A DNA stretch of 64,000 nucleotides. Origin: an uncultured Clostridia bacterium (GTDB taxonomy: Bacteria; Bacillota; Clostridia; Oscillospirales; Ruminococcaceae). A model generated the notes under the pieces. That model was not told the origin of the DNA. It did no database searches and worked only from the letters and a program-made list of their open reading frames with translations. The stretch is taken from positions 124,001 to 188,000 of the forward strand of contig CANPXN010000001.1 of assembly GCA_947586185.1 (NCBI GenBank). The letters are read 5' to 3'. The stretch's first letter is position 1; every line of letters begins with the position of its first letter. Positions 63,514-64,000 of the stretch are shown here, piece by piece. Made by a program: the position numbers and the translations under genes.

Positions 63514-63951
63514 CTAATTTTCCTCTTCTATTTTTTTGAATATGTCAATACGTCTTTGATGGCGTCCACCCTCAAATTCAGTATTTAAAAATACATCAAC
63601 AAGCTCCAGTGCAAGTCCTGGACCAATAGTTCTTGCGCCGAGGCATATTACATTTGCGTCGTTGTGCAGTCTTGTATATTTAGCTGAAAAGTAATCCGAA
63701 CAAAGCGCCGCGCGGATTCCGTGGACTTTATTTGCTGCCATGGACATGCCGATTCCTGTTCCGCAGATAAGTATACCCTTGCTGCATTCGCCATTTACGA
63801 TTTTTTCGCAGAGAGCTTTAGCAATATCCGGATAATCACAGGACTCGCCATTGCATCCCACATCGGTAAAGCTGATACCCTTTTCGTCAAGATATTTTAT
63901 TACTTCAAGTTTAAGACCATATCCGGCATGGTCGCTGCCAATTGCAAGCAT
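63514..63951 (-). CDS. rpiB: Ribose-5-phosphate isomerase B
   Basis: 145 residues from the ATG at 63951 after AGGAG. It interconverts ribulose-5-phosphate and ribose-5-phosphate. The opening MLAIGSDHAGYGLKLEVIKY, Cys in ILICGTGIGMSMAANKV (catalytic base loop) and HNDANVICLGARTIGP are family motifs. The frame is open further upstream to the window edge (63952-64000), but the ribosome site and family alignment fix this start. A TAA at 63976-63974 in another minus frame could be the end of the preceding gene, which I cannot identify. Confidence 0.95.
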   Translation of the reverse strand: MLAIGSDHAGYGLKLEVIKYLDEKGISFTDVGCNGESCDYPDIAKALCEKIVNGECSKGILICGTGIGMSMAANKVHGIRAALCSDYFSAKYTRLHNDANVICLGARTIGPGLALELVDVFLNTEFEGGRHQRRIDIFKKIEEEN

Positions 63952-64000
63952 GTTATTCTCCTGTATGCCGCATTTACGGCCTGCGGCTGCCAAAATTAAG

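Overview
The window looks like a chromosome segment of an anaerobic, fibre-degrading Ruminococcus-type Firmicute (Oscillospirales/Ruminococcaceae). The evidence is moderate-to-low G+C, strong AAGGAGG ribosome sites with many TTG/GTG starts, consensus sigma-A promoters with 17-nt spacers, a class A RNase P RNA, and above all nine secreted proteins carrying dockerin modules (cellulosome-type docking domains). No species can be named from sequence alone.

Layout. 1-6.1 kb: the end of a membrane protein, then a cobalamin riboswitch with its own terminator, driving a corrinoid-type ABC importer (BtuF/BtuC/BtuD-like), a lipoprotein-anchored cobaltochelatase (CbiK-like) and two small membrane-anchored surface proteins. 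6.1-10.8 kb: an ECF sigma/anti-sigma/secreted-protein operon, a CBS-domain protein and a KtrB/KtrA potassium uptake pair. 10.9-16.3 kb: three BspA-like leucine-rich-repeat (LRR) dockerin proteins, one broken by an in-frame TGA, with SOS-regulated DNA polymerase IV between them. 16.4-25.6 kb: fructose-bisphosphate aldolase, a BofC-like protein, a class A penicillin-binding protein, an RNA methyltransferase, and an indolepyruvate oxidoreductase/aryl-CoA ligase operon. 25.7-34.8 kb: a three-gene pectin operon (GH43 arabinanase, PL11 rhamnogalacturonan lyase, tandem-CE12 acetylesterase), all dockerin-bearing, behind a structured leader RNA that looks like a switch. 34.8-38 kb: a small conserved protein, an ABC exporter with an apparent leader-peptide attenuator, and a short XRE regulator bracketed by members of a miniature repeat family. 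38-49.2 kb: a minus-strand housekeeping run (ftsH, hpt, tilS, dnaB, rplI, gdpP, RNase J, a degenerate phosphohexomutase). 49.3-64 kb: an AGCS symporter, a YdbS/YdbT-like pair, glutamate dehydrogenase, a small dockerin protein, rnpB, a TPR protein, another LRR-dockerin protein, a membrane-anchored surface protein, GAPDH, a histidine-kinase-like protein, a GH26 mannanase-dockerin, upp and rpiB.

How it fits together. The dockerin enzymes attack rhamnogalacturonan-I and mannan at the cell surface. The LRR-dockerin proteins may add adhesive or scaffold-docked modules. IorAB plus PaaK would let the cell make aromatic amino acids from aryl acids such as phenylacetate, a known trait of rumen ruminococci. 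The most interesting unexplained items are the leader RNA of the pectin operon (25765-25946), the leader-peptide/hairpin upstream of the ABC exporter (37257-37436), the 0.5-kb leader of RNase J, the B12-switched surface chelatase locus, and the dispersed TTAAGGC-ended inverted-repeat family.
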